From Paratinospora sagittata (Eukaryota; Streptophyta; Magnoliopsida; Ranunculales; Menispermaceae), in the NCBI GenBank assembly GCA_035771175.1, contig CM069601.1, positions 6,523,001 to 6,587,000 on the forward strand: a stretch of DNA of 64,000 nt, read 5' to 3'. Numbering within the stretch: position 1 is the stretch's first letter; every line of letters starts with the position of its first letter. Shown here in pieces: positions 12,255-24,562 of this stretch. The position numbers and the translations under genes are program-made. Under the pieces are notes generated by a model. The model was not told the origin of the DNA. It did no database searches and was given only the letters and a program-made list of their open reading frames with translations.

Positions 12255-15200
12255 TCAAGGTTGATTTCTCTTGCGAGCTATCTCCCGAGCCATCTCTCGG
12301 AGTTCCTCAGGTGATGGAGGTCTTGGTGCCTCCGGGGGGTACTCAATATAGTTACGCTGAGCACAGAGAAAATTCAAATAAAGCCTAGGTTCAGATAGCA
12401 GGCTAAACAACTTCAGCCATTGGTTCACTTGTAACAAGAAATATAACTCACATTTCTCATAATCATGTATGTGAAATAACCACAAGTTTTTGAGTGTAAA
12501 AATACCAAATCTAAAATCTCAAGTTGACACAAGTTCAATAAGGAGGTCTATGGTGCAGAATGAAAAGCTTAGAATGGTGAGAGAAAGAAATACACATCGT
12601 CAAACAAAAAGCTTGATATGGTAGAAAACGTATAATTTGGCTAAGCTGCTATAGTATTCAAGAGGTAGACCATGACCAACAACGTTCTTTGAATAAAACA
12701 ACTTCCAGACCATGATGATTGACACATAATAAACAATGTAATGTAAACTAGATAGCCCAGCTAGCTTTATTAAGTTGTCATTACTTTCTGAAGGCAACAA
12801 AAAACCAATCAAGGAAGAAAATAAAAAGGTTACAGAAAAAATGACAAATTTCAAACACTCTAGCTCATCAGAGGATGTCCAAAGAGAGCACAGATTCCAA
12901 GTGAGTTAAATGTAATCATAAATAAATTGTTGTGCTTGCAATACTAGAGCACAAATAGAACAACTTTTCCAATACCACTCCAATTTTGCACATTGCATGA
13001 AATGAAGTATCATTTAAAGCTTTTTAGAGGTTAAAAGCAAGGTCTTAAAATTTGTGAGACACAATTGAGGGCATTTTTCATTGTGAGGCAAGGTGTACGC
13101 CATATAATATTATATATATACATGAAATGTAATAAATTTGAGCTGCTTTTGTCATTTCATGTATGCTTATCTCACATAACATGTCAAGCCTAAAGGCATT
13201 CAGACACGAATTTATGTATTAATTGCTTCATTTATAATAAACAATATGGAAAACTTAATGAGTACATATTGTTAGTCAAGACTCAAGATTTTCAAATGTG
13301 ATGTTTTTATATAACAAAAAAAGAAACTAGCAGAAACTTAACAATTAAATGGCAAGAATATTAGGTATTAGAATTACCACTTCTTAGTTTCCACAATCTC
13401 TAGTAACTTTAAGTTTCCATTTTCTATCCAAAAAAAAAAAAAATTTAAACCTTTTTTTGTATATTGCCGTGGCTCCTTGCAATATACTCAGAGAAACAAT
13501 TAGCATTGAAGTTTTGGCTTTGAGTTCAAAACTTGGATCTCTTCAATAATTCATATTAGAACTTTACGAAAAGGAACTAGTGTATTTATTCTAATATTAG
13601 TTTATGTGCATTGAAAACAATTGGAAAATATAATATTAAAAACAGCTCGAGATTTTAAGATCACTTCTAAATAATTAGGATTAGGCCTTTCAGAAAGAAA
13701 AAGAACTAGTGTTTTTATAGAGTATCCCTTGAAGTGATTGGGGAAAAATAGGAATATGTAAAAATAACAAAGTTGTTAGGTTATACCTTCTGGTCACATA
13801 TAGTGAGGCCAAAGCCTCACATAGCCTTGAGGCGTAAATTTCAAGGTGTAAGCCTCTAGAGGGCATCATTAGGGCTTAAGCCTTAACGTTTCAATAGCAG
13901 CAAGCCGAGCCTAAGGTGTAAGCATCAATGGTTTTTTAAAACTATGGTTGAGAGTACCAACACATGACTAGTATCATAATCAAGATAATTTGAATAATAC
14001 AACAATGTATATCTAGGTATTACTAATACATACACCCCACGTGCAACCCTATCCTACATGTGGAGAGAGTAGGGAAATAGAAGAACAAACAAATACCCAA
14101 ACATGCAAATAATATGAAAACATCAATAAAGAGTTAAACCCAACTCTCACAAAGCCTTGGTACCATGTTAGAAATCATTGGACCTAAAATCTACAGTTGC
14201 TAGGTGAAGGCCCAAAAATGTATATTAAGCTATCACTAACAATTATGTTATAAGTCAATTTTTTTAATCAAATATTGTGTATCACAATATGTTATGCATG
14301 GTTGTGCTCATGGACTTAAAATTCTCTGAAATTGTCAAGTATTACAGATTCTCTAATCATAAAGTTATAAATTTAATATAAATAAAGAATTTACTGAATT
14401 AAGTAAAAAAAATGAAGTAATTTCTAAACATGAAAAATTGCATATGAAAAATCAATGTCAACTTTGATTTTGATTACAAGATGTTCCTAAGGACTGCAAG
14501 TATTTGAGATTAAACCTCAATTTCGTGTAAAACTCACTGAAAGTAAAGTGCTTCTGGAGAAAGAGAATAAAAAGATTCTAAGATTCCCCAATCTTGACCT
14601 CAAAAGGAAAAGTGAACATTAGGTAGAAACTATAAGTTAATCAATTCATAAACAATGACAAAAATATTATTTAAGTAATAAAATAGTTCATTACATATGC
14701 AAAAAATAATTAAGGGTGCAATTTCCACATAGGCAATGGAGTGTCCTTGAACCTGAGGCATGGGGTAAGGTGCAAGTAAAGTGAATATAGGTTCAAAAAT
14801 ATATAAAATTAATCATATATTTTAATTATTTATTAAATTTAGGAAAAAATTTAATAAAAATAGATGAACATTATATATTATGATAGACCAAAGTGGAGAA
14901 AGCAAATTCATGTAGCCGACCCTATGTAGTTGGGAAAAGGCTTAGTTGAGTTGAGTTGAGTTGAGTTGAGTTGAGGTGTAGATGAATATTATATTAATTA
15001 TGTACCCACTTTTAACCAAAGTATTCAAAAAAGCAAAATCATTCAAACTGTGACTTTCTGTTCATAACAATGAAAATATATAACAAAACTGGTAAATAAA
15101 TTCTCAAACTAGAAATTATATTTATTAAACTTCAACCTGAAATGCAAATGATATAAATTGTAATATAATATGGCCTAAATTTGAAATTAGAATGTAAATC

Positions 15201-17592
15201 ATAATTAGAATCAATTGTTAAAAGTTCCAGGCAATCAAGTTAGTGATTATAACATTTATACAATCGTCCCTACGCCACAATCCAACGTCTTGGAGGAAAA
15301 ACTTAGTAAACAATACCCAATTGAAAAAGGGGCAGTGCTCCCAACAACAACATCATCAACAACAAATAAAGAGATATATAAATCAAGTATGCAGTTGTAA
15401 ACTATAATTATAATCCCAGGCAATGCCTGGGCATGTCCTAGGCAATGCCTAGGACGTGCCGAGGATGTGTCCAGGCAATGACCCAAGTCCTGCATAAAAC
15501 TCTTAATGCAAGATGTGGGCTGAAAGTTATAAAGTGGAGAAAGTTGCAAGCTGAGCTTAAAAGAGTATTGATATTCCTAGAAAATCAAATAAATTAGCAT
15601 GTTATTGTGATGCTGTGATTTTCCTTTTTGCTTTTATATCGATTCTTGTTTTTGATAACTATGCACCTAAATTAAGGTGCCTTGCTCATGGCTAGACCAT
15701 TCGGTGTCTTGATAACACTATATATGTGCAATATGAATGAAGCATTGTTCAAATTATAAATCTTATTCTAAACATCATATTTGTCATTTAATAAGTGTTT
15801 AGTCATGTTTTTTCTAACACTAAGATGAAAAAAAAAAAAAAAATCCTCTGAAATTAAGAATTGGTTTTATTGAATTCATTCTAAATGTTAAGAATTTGAA
15901 ATTCAGGATGAAATTGAGTTTTTGATCTATGATTTTACACAATTTATCCATATGTTATATTGAGTTTTTACACAAAGGTTTTCTTAATTTGGCGAAGGGG
16001 AAGTAAATATTTAAAGTGATGTGTCCATGTCAACACTACCACATTGGTACAAATTGATCAATCCATTGGCATTTAACAACATCACATTAACAACAACAAT
16101 GGAATCAAGAAAACTATATGAATTACCAAAGAGAGTGAAAATGTGTATTCTAGAATATTTACAAATGAAGAATAACTAAAGCACACTACTACTGTGTTAC
16201 CAAAACTAAGCACAAGTGTTGCTTTGCAAACATCACATTAACTACAACAATAGAATCAATAAGAAGTTTATGATTTGCTATTTAAAAAAGAAGAATAGCC
16301 AAAGCACAATACTACTATGTTACTAAACTACAACGAAAAAAAGAGCCAAGTACACTTGTCAAGAGCTGGTATGTGTCTAGATGCTAGACTTGTTCATTCC
16401 TCCTAAAAAGATGTCTAACTTCATTCCACAAGACCATGTTCTTTCTTCTTCTTTCCTCCTACTTGTCTTTCTTTCCTATTTCTTCTGCTCTTCCTCTTCT
16501 TGTCATCTATTTTTTCTTTGGAAGATTTTTTTCTACTTTTCTTTGTCCCTTTCTCTCTTCTTTTGCAGTTTTAATTTTACATTTTTCTTCCTTTTCCTTC
16601 TTGCTTCATCTAATTCTTCCCCTTTTTATCTCTCCTCCCTCTAGTGAATTGTCACATATTACTACTTCCCTTCTTTGGTTTCTTTTCTATCTTTTTTCCC
16701 TTACTTTTCTTTTTGAAGAAGTGCAAATTTTCTAGCCAATGTCAGTCGTGTCCAAGCGCAAATTTGAGGAGTCAAGCATATCCAGTTGGTGTTGTGTCAA
16801 CACTGACACAAATACATCCATAGTCCGACAATCTCTATTTGATAAGAGAATGAAGATCATTACGATAAGTATTTAAGCTATTCCCATGGATCCATGGATG
16901 GTATGGTCAATTAAGATTGTTGGCGTTAATTAGTGTTTTCGCAAAAGTGCATCTTTTATTTTAGGGCAATGTCTTCTTCTCTAAATACTCCTCTTTTCAT
17001 TAAATTAAACTTATTTTTCATCACTATATGCAACCAATTTTCATAATTTCCATTTCTATTATTAGTATACAGAGTAACTAATCCATAACAATAACTTTTA
17101 AATCTCTCTCCATCTAATGCCAATTTTTGAAAAACTTAACCTCCACCAAGTTCAAAGCATATGGAACATGATGATAGAGTGATCAACAGAAAGAATACAA
17201 CATGTTTTTTTGTTTCAAAAAGCATCTTAGTTTTAGGAACAAGTTTGCAACATTTTGATAGTGAGCTTTGAGAAGTATCAGGATATCAGCTGATAGAATG
17301 CAATTTTTATAAGGGTTGAAATTTACACTCAGATACAAAGGGTTCTCAACATTTAACAAATTAGTATAAGTAGCTGTTGGGAAGAGTTGGAAAACTATGT
17401 AACCAAAGACTAACAAAAAAGAAGTAGAAAAAGGAAAACAGAGTGATAGAAAGCCAATCTTACCACGCCTATCATTTTCAGGAGATTATCTGGGTATCTG
17501 GTAAATGTGTACATGAGACCAATCGGCATAGCCACATAAAGTGAGAATTTTGCTATCTCTAGTAAACCTTTAGATGTTCCCAATGCAGACAT
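12255..17592 (-). CDS. PET100-like cytochrome c oxidase assembly factor
   Basis: Exon 1 (17592-17464, 43 codons) and exon 2 (12356-12255, 33 codons plus stop) join in phase 0 across a GT-AG intron of 5,107 bp. The 76-aa product has a short N-terminus, a membrane-spanning segment (about residues 11-33, starting LEIAKFSLYVAMP) and a conserved basic tail beginning YIEYPPEAPRPPSPEELREM. This is the layout of plant PET100 homologues, small proteins of the mitochondrial inner membrane that help assemble complex IV. The frame is open upstream only through a GTG, so the ATG at 17592 is the start. The C-terminal Lys/Arg-rich helix is complete. The intron holds relics of several transposons, but both splice sites look normal. 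Confidence 0.85.
13030..13945. mobile_element. Non-coding transposon relic in the PET100 intron
   Basis: The stretch begins with AAGGTCTTAAAATTTGTGAG and ends with an inverted counterpart containing GCATCAATGGTTTTTTAAAA. Motifs of the GAGGC/GCCTCA type recur at both ends. It looks like a non-autonomous DNA transposon, possibly hAT-like, but no reliable target duplication was seen. Confidence 0.35.
14880..14976 (+). mobile_element. RTE-type LINE 3' end with (TTGAG)n tail
   Basis: The plus strand reads GGAGAAAGCAAATTCATGTAG, the decayed end of an RTE ORF2 (WRKRIHVADP region), followed by GTTGGGAAAAGGCTTAG and then about five TTGAG units at 14945-14974. Short simple-repeat tails rather than poly(A) are known for RTE LINEs. 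Only the last ~95 bp survive. Confidence 0.6.
15415..15460. repeat. Two adjacent perfect palindromes
   Basis: CCCAGGCAATGCCTGGG (15415-15431; 8-bp arms, 1-bp centre) is followed by a 21-bp palindrome at 15435-15455 with 10-bp arms (GTCCTAGGCA / TGCCTAGGAC) and the same central A. Allowing one mismatch, the second extends to 15430-15460. They lie inside the PET100 intron. Confidence 0.8.
16380..16735. repeat. Pyrimidine-rich tract
   Basis: About 350 bp of nearly pure C/T on the plus strand. It keeps two overlapping frames open by composition alone (Phe/Leu/Ser-rich). It is intronic to the PET100 gene and I see no protein family in either frame. Confidence 0.6.
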
Positions 17593-19598
17593 CTTCGTCA
17601 CAAACCCTTAAAAAAACAAACAAACAAACACATGAGTCTCTTTAGAAAAAAGGGGTTCGTGAGTAGAGTTGTTAACTCCAACTCCTTCAATTGAGCACCT
17701 ACAGAAATTGGTGCTTAACATGAAATGGGGAATGAGAAGATAGATTTACCCAAGGATTGAAAAATCGACCAAATTCGCGGATATTCGCCGAATTTTTTCG
17801 GTTTTTCACTGTAACGATGTGCAAAGAACATGTAGAATAGGAAATGTAGAAATTCAGCGAAAAAATTCGGAAAAATCGAAAAATTCCCCAAAAAATAACT
17901 TATTCAAGTTTTTTTAAAAAAAAAATAAATTCGCCGAAGTCTTTCGAGATGTCGACATTATGTACGAAACCTTTTGGAAAACCAACATTCAATCCATTTG
18001 CAAACGAAAAAACGAAGTAGAGAATTAGAGATTGGGAGAGGATTAGAGAAAACAAGATTGGAAGAAGTAATTAAGTAGAAAGGGTGAATCCGTGAATGGA
18101 AGGGAAGAGTGACCTAGATTGATCGATCAGTGACGAGCACGAAGCGGCAACCTGAGGCGAGACGCCTTGGCGTTGAGAGAGAAGTTGTTGCGTTGAGACG
18201 GCCAAGGTTAAGGGCATCAAATATGGATTTTGAAAAGACCTAATAAAATAAATAGATATTTATGTAAAATAGATCTGTCTAAGACAACTATCACCTTCCT
18301 TTATTAAGTTGAGTGACAAAAAATAAAAATAAAAATAAAAAATAAAAACTATCAACATGACTTTTTATTACTTTCAGAGAGTCTATTATTTTATTTACCT
18401 AAAAAAAATAAAAAATAAAAAGTAAAATTGACGAAAAATAAAAATTAGAAAATCGAAACCCTTTCATCTTTCTCTTCTTCTATTTTTATATCTTCCTCTT
18501 CTAAAAAATAATACATTATCCTCTATTTTAATTTTCTCAAATATTAAAAAATAAAACTTTACCTTAAAAAAAATTATAATTAATAAAATTTAAGATATTA
18601 AATTAAATAACTTTTTTACTTTGTATTTTCAATTTTTTACCCTTAATTCTAACTTTTTTTGTAAATAATAGAAAATAAGTATTCTAAGATTAAAAAAATA
18701 AAAGTCCTTAAATATAAAGATATTTCTACCATAAATTTTAATTTTTACTTTTTATTTTAATTTTTTTAATTAAAACATAATATATACTTTAAAAATACAA
18801 GAATAAAAACCTTGTATTATAATTTTTATTACTTGCTGAGTACCCGTATTTTGATTTGTTATCCCCTCTTTGAATTTTATTAAGATAAATTAGAATAAAA
18901 AATTCAAATTAAAAGAAAAAACTTGAACTCAACAAATATTTTTACCTTTCGTTTTAATTTTTATTATTATTTTAATTTTTTAAGCAAAAAGAATAAATAT
19001 AATTAAATAAAAATTACAAGCCTTCAAGTTAAAAAAAGAATTATTTTTAAAATATTTATTGATCTGATTTTTTCTTTTTTTTTCTTTTTTTGAAAACTTG
19101 AATTGTAAATTTATTTTTACAAATATTTTTCAAATATTTTTCAAAAAGAGGGTAACAAATTAAATACAGGAAAAACTATATTTCATTAATTAAAGAGAAT
19201 ACGTAATTTATTTTTTTATTTTTAAATTTTTTTTTACTATATATATTATTTTTTTACGAGGCCTATTGATCAATTTAAATAAGTAAAAAAAGAAACTGAA
19301 AAAATAAAAGTGACAAAAAAAACATTTACAACTCATCAAAATAAATGGAAGCATTGGAAAACATTTTTTAACTTAATTGTCTATAAAATATTTTTTTGTG
19401 CCATGTAAGAAGTAAATCTTTTGACATTGATGACATGACACTTTTTTTTTAAGACAATTCATATTTGCATTGGATGCTTCTTCTTTTCTTTTCTTTTTTT
19501 CAATTTAGTTATGAATTTCTGATATTGTGTTCCTACATCGCTTTAGTTAAATAGCTTTCATTGCATTATTTGGTGACATTTTTTTTCTTTCTATATAC
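17593..19598. other. 5' flank of the PET100 gene, then AT-rich DNA
   Basis: 17593-18230 is the upstream side of the minus-strand PET100 gene. It contains an imperfect inverted pair of GAATTTTTTCGG-like segments (about 17790 and 17870), perhaps a small MITE. 18240-19598 is a long run of A/T-rich low-complexity sequence with no gene that I can support. Confidence 0.45.
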
Positions 19599-19607
19599 AA
19601 GTTTGTG
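19599..19607. repeat. Left target-site duplication of the TIR unit
   Basis: AAGTTTGTG, identical to 30509-30517 on the far side of the 10.9-kb unit. Confidence 0.75.
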
Positions 19608-19799
19608 GGGTTTTTTCGAAAATTACCTTTGATAAAATTTTTATTTAAGAATTTACCCTATGCCATAAACAATTTTGGGATCTACCCTAAATGGACCGAT
19701 CAACGGTTGTTGACCGAGTCCAACAGGCTATCCTATTTTTTTATTTTATTTTTTTCATTTTTCATTAAGAAGCGCCTATTCGAGTCATTTTTTCAAAAT

Positions 19800-20850
19800 A
19801 TGACTCTAAAACGAGTCTTTTCAAAAGGCGGCTCTAATCCAACATTTAAAAGAAAAAACCTACTATAATCTAATAATCCGCATAGGACTATGCTTAAAAC
19901 TTGTATAAAACATGCGATTGATCTAATGATTCAAGTATTTAACACAATCTAGTCCAAACTGTGAAGACCCGACACCGTGAACCACTATTTCCGGCAGGAC
20001 AACGTGCAAAATGTCGGGGCACGATGCCTAGCGTAGGCATCATCAACCATCCCACATCATCTATTAGAATGGTTGAGACCCTACAAGCCTCAACTAAGTA
20101 CCACAACCTCTCATAATTCCAACCTGTAGGCACCTGTGACAATTCTAATATCTACAACTATATAAAAATTAAAAATCACATTTCCATCATCAACCTGAAT
20201 AAAATCATTCATCCATCAAAATTTAATCCAAAGTCCAACATAGGGTCTAGGGTAATAGGAACCCCACCAATAAGTATATCAAAATATATAAGTCACCAAG
20301 GGGTACAAAACCACATCCCAATGTTCATGTACATCCACAAGATGATCCATATCCACATCCCATCCTCACCATCTAATAAAAATTTGATACGTGATATAAA
20401 CATAATTACAAAAATACAAGCTACGTATTAGTAACATTCATGTATAAAATCAACACAAAAATATGACACATATAACATCAAAAGTTGGCATGTAGAGTTG
20501 GACACATATGGGTTAAGGTATGAGCTAGGCGGAAGAAATTTTTGAGGCGTTACACAAACTAGTCCAAACAAAGCTTCAAGTAGAATAATTACAATTCAAG
20601 TATTTAATCGGGTAATTTGACTCATGAATGACAACATCTACATGTATTGTAATTATTCTACTTGAAGCTTTGTTTAGACTAGATTGTGTTAAATACTTGA
20701 ATCATTGGATCAATCACAAGTTTTATACAGGTTTTAAGCATGGTCCTATGCTGGATTATTAGATTGTAACAGGTTGTGTAACAGGTTTTTTTTTTTTCAA
20801 ATGTTGGCTTAGAGGCGATTTTTGAAAAGACTAAGTTCGTGGTTGTGAAA
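19800..20850. repeat. Large imperfect inverted repeat (hairpin), left arm split by a solo LTR
   Basis: The left arm (about 19800-19959 plus 20560-20605) and right arm (about 20648-20850) are complementary. Recognisable pairs are AAAGCTTCAAGTAGAATAATTA with TAATTATTCTACTTGAAGC, and GATTCAAGTATTTAACACAATC with its complement near 20680-20705. The unpaired centre is about 40-60 bp. Removing the 595-bp LTR insertion restores a continuous left arm, so the hairpin is older than the insertion. Confidence 0.75.
19960..20554 (-). mobile_element. Short solo LTR-like element, TSD CAAAC
   Basis: On the plus strand it runs from TGTGAAGACCCGACACC to GAGGCGTTACA, giving TG...CA ends. Both flanks are CAAAC (19955-19959 and 20555-20559). 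At 595 bp it is much shorter than its relatives in this window but has the same kinds of terminus (ACGCC/GACCC) and a block with GGTTGAGACCCTAC shared with the elements at 31354 and 31657. No coding capacity. Confidence 0.75.
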
Positions 20851-20859
20851 CCAGATTTT

Positions 20860-21316
20860 CTTTTTGCATGCACGGATGGATGGAAGACACAGATTGTAGC
20901 AATGACACTGTGATAAATAGTGTTGTTGTGTGATGCAAAGGGCCTGGTGATGATATTGAACTAATAGTTTAAAAAAAATCAGGAATCTGAACAGTCAGAG
21001 GCATCACATATAGCAATCATGCAACAACAACGAAACAAGATAACACATATTATGAAGACAATTATAAGTACAACAAGTGCCCAAACAGGTAGGGTTCCTA
21101 GATGAGATAACATTACATAAATACACAAGAGGAATTAAACCCACAACACCTAGAAATACACACAAAGGACTCGCAAACCACACTGGGAAGGACGAGACAA
21201 CAAGAGAGAATTTTCTTCTCAACCCCCGGTTTCTGCCTTCCAGAAAACATATCAAAGACATTAAATAGGGAAAAAAAACAACTTAGTGGATTTCAAACTT
21301 CATGAAATCCGAAAGC
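20860..21316. other. Spacer between hairpin and viral relic
   Basis: No coding frame or known motif is convincing. Given its position beyond the distal viral coding remains, part may be viral intergenic sequence, but I saw no primer-binding site or clear promoter. Confidence 0.35.
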
Positions 21317-22379
21317 TTAGCACGCGAGTATCTGCTTTTCGTACAAGCTGATAAGGAGAATCTGTTTTTCATACAAACTGATAAGGAGAATCTGCTTTTC
21401 GTACAACAAGAACTTGACCAGGCTTTTGATGTGACACATCATGTTTTTGTTTGAGGGAAGGAACCTTGTCAGAGGAACATTAGTCTTCATCAGAGGAGGA
21501 TGATTGCCTATGTTCAAGATCATCCCAAAGATCAATCGGGTTTTGGTGGTAGAGTTCTTCAAGATATCTTGGATTTCTGTCAGTGAACTCTTGTAAAAAT
21601 TGTGTCAGCTTTATGTAGAGGTGATTATGGGGTTGATCTTCTCCTGCCCTTCCCAGAAGAAAAGTATAATCAATCAGAGGGTTGAGCAGATTCATGCTTA
21701 GGTTTCACCTGCAGAGGTCATGCTGGAATTCTTGTAATTCAAGGACAAATGGCCACCATGGAGAAGAAGGAGGTGGTGGTGATCCTTGGTGGACATTATT
21801 CCAAAAAATTTGTCGAGCTCCTGGTATACTTGGCTTGAACCTTAAGTAACTAAATGAGGACCTAAGGACCCTGTAGAAGCATAATTGTTCAACACTACTG
21901 ATTGGGTCATCCTTATCAAATGCAAAGGGGTCAATGGCTTTGCCATTGCCAATCGGAGTGAAGAAGATAACTGTAATATACCTTCACCTTCACTGAGGAA
22001 ATTCCTGCATCCATTGATTATGAGTTGCAAATTTCAAAAGGAACTTGTAAAACCTTGTTTGGTCTTTACTCATATGGCCACCATTTATTACAACTTGAAA
22101 CATATAAGAGTCAAGTCTGAGTTTATCAAGAATAAAACCTACCCAATGTTGTCGAAAGATGTAGGAAAGATAACAAAATGGTTCCTTGGGGAAATCATAG
22201 AGTGAGATTATCCGGAAAGGGAAGAGGAATGGATAAGTGGGATGGGGTACATGACCAAAAAACATCCCATACTTTCGTGTTATGATTTTGAGAAAACTAT
22301 CAATTCTTGGTTTATCTGGAATTGTCCAGAAGATTTTTTTTCTCTAAGGTCATTTGGAAGAGAAGCAATGAACTTCATT
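21317..22379 (-). pseudogene. Distal segment of the caulimovirid relic
   Basis: Minus-strand frames at 22265-21990, 22030-21842 and 21695-21480 follow the RNase H part once the solo LTR is ignored. They are separated by stops and frameshifts, and I do not recognise a domain. One end is marked by a 30-bp repeat in 2.5 copies (21331-21406) that keeps the frame and encodes LLISLYEKQI-like units. It could be the polyprotein tail or a separate 3' ORF, as in some florendoviruses. Confidence 0.5.
21331..21406. repeat. 30-bp in-frame tandem repeat in the viral relic
   Basis: The unit begins TCTGCTTTTCGTACAA and ends GATAAGGAGAA, in about 2.5 copies with few differences. Being a multiple of three, it repeats a 10-residue peptide on the minus strand. 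Confidence 0.8.
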
Positions 22380-24557
22380 TGTCGTAACCCCTCTCCAAGT
22401 GACATCACAACCGGCACAGTACCCAAGATAATGCCACAACACGACAAAACCTAAGGCACTGATAAGCCTTTACACGGAAAGTACCTATTGAACTCAATGC
22501 ACAACCTGTATATGATCAAGATAATTGATCCAAAATAAATATTACATCATCATCCAAATATATATGATGACATCTATCCAAAATAATTATCATAAGGTTT
22601 AAAATTCTCAACAAAATATGGAACTCAAATAATAGACCATCATTCAACAGTTTATCATATACAGTCCAAAACAAAACCATAGCTATCTATGTTTTATATA
22701 CATAAGTACCTGTGATAGTTATATACAATTTCAAAAAAACAAAACAAATAAAACTAGACCCAAGTATCCCCAAAATATACAAACAACACCTACATTTAAA
22801 AAGAAGAAAGGGAAGACCGCTCAGACTTTAAGCCTTGCATTTTCCTTTTTAATCTGTACTTGAGAAAAGTAAGGGAAAAATGGGGTGAGCTCAACTAGCA
22901 TGATAAAACATGCATGATATTGGAAATCTCATTCATAAATCAAATGCATCAAGGAAAAATTATAATATACATGGTTCCAAACTAAACATATGATTTCTGC
23001 ATCATTTCCATAAGAATTAAATATGCAGACACTTTACCAAGAGGACATGTTAGAATAACACGTGGTTTTACTTCCCCCATTGGCCAATGGGTTCAGATCG
23101 GCGTATTACCCATCACAAATCCTCCTAATCCTCCTACCCTTCCATTTTTCAGTGCTTCAGAAAGTCCTTTCCACGGAGTACCAATCCAAGCACTCCGGCG
23201 ACACATTTTTCCGAAGAACAAGTAAGTAGAAAGACAAACAATGCCAAGGTATTTAATCCAAAATGCCCAAGGCAATACCAATGCATAAATTTCATGCTCA
23301 TGTTCTTAAAACACAATGCACAATATATAATAAGATGCATACCATTCAACAATGCAATTTCATATAAATACAATGCTATAAATAGAGAAATAAGGTGACA
23401 AATACTCACAAACAGTCCAAAAGCCAATTAAACAAGACAATTATATTCCTATTGGCTAATCAACTCACATAAACCTGAAATGGGTCATATACATACACCA
23501 AATGATCAAATTCAAGTCAATTATGCCTAAATACATAATTACTAACTCAAAACACATCTAATCCACACCAATTTGGATTAGAAACATCTAACACAATTCA
23601 ATTGACCAATTCCAATCCAATTGCCTCAAAAGCCCCAAATTGGATAAATCTCTACATAGTCAATTTGAACTAAGCACCATGCTACACCATGGAATTCATT
23701 AAATTGGCTCCATACATTAATTAGGTATGCCATAAACATTAACATAGATCACATGCACATCATTTGTACACCTAAAACATAACAAATTCCATTAAAGTCT
23801 ACATACATGCAAAGCTCATCAATCAAATGGAAACTCACCATTAAAGTATGTATAAACACTACAATTAATGGAATCCGAGCTCAAAGTTGGTAGTTTAGGG
23901 TTTGAAATTCCGAAACCTAACTTAACCCCAAATTTCAACTCATGCTAGTGATCAAAACACTATACAAAAGCTAGAAATCAACCAAATAAGCATAACTAGA
24001 AGGAAAATGGGGAAGAAATATTACCTTGAAAGCAAAATCCACCAACCCTAGCTCCCAATCACCCAAAATCCCCAATTTTTTCCTTCTCTTTAGTTTCACC
24101 TCTTCCTCTAGCTACAATTGATGCAAATGAGGAAGAAAAACGAGAAATTTGCTTATATACCATCATTGGGCCCACACATAAACGTCACATTTTTTGCATT
24201 TTACCCAGGTGGAACGTGTTTTACAATTTTTTTTTGCCTGGAAGCCTCTCAGCCACTATGGAACGCGTTTCAAGTTTTCCAAATTTTCTTATTTTTCATC
24301 CTTTCACTACACGGTCGCTACACATCGGAATTTCGCGTATAATAGGTCAATTTCTATGTAAAAATGTGTTCCGAACTCATTTTTAATATCTCCAAGTCCA
24401 TTTGAGACACCCCTTATAAAGTTATAACCGAATCAACATAAACTTACACCGTATATAAACAAAATATGAGTATAATACACATCAAATACATACACAAACA
24501 TCTAGAGTTGAGCATTTCACGTCGCCATGACATCATATGTGAATGTGGGTCGTTACA
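22380..24557 (-). mobile_element. Solo LTR inserted in the viral relic
   Basis: 2,178 bp from TGTCGTAACCCC to GGGTCGTTACA on the plus strand (TG...CA). Flanking 5-mers are TCATT (22375-22379) and CCATT (24558-24562), a duplication with one change. It has no gag-pol and splits viral coding sequence. Internally it has the CAAGTACAG segment shared with the fragment at 42041-42691 and a perfect palindrome CCATTGGCCAATGG at 23077-23090. Small open frames inside are not genes. Confidence 0.8.
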
Positions 24558-24562
24558 CCATT

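Noticed and set aside
16381..16735. Two Phe/Leu/Ser-rich frames that look like membrane proteins
   Set aside because: Produced by a pyrimidine tract inside an intron; hydrophobicity follows composition.
24118..24342. 74-codon plus-strand frame
   Set aside because: Lies inside the solo LTR that interrupts the viral relic and has no family resemblance.
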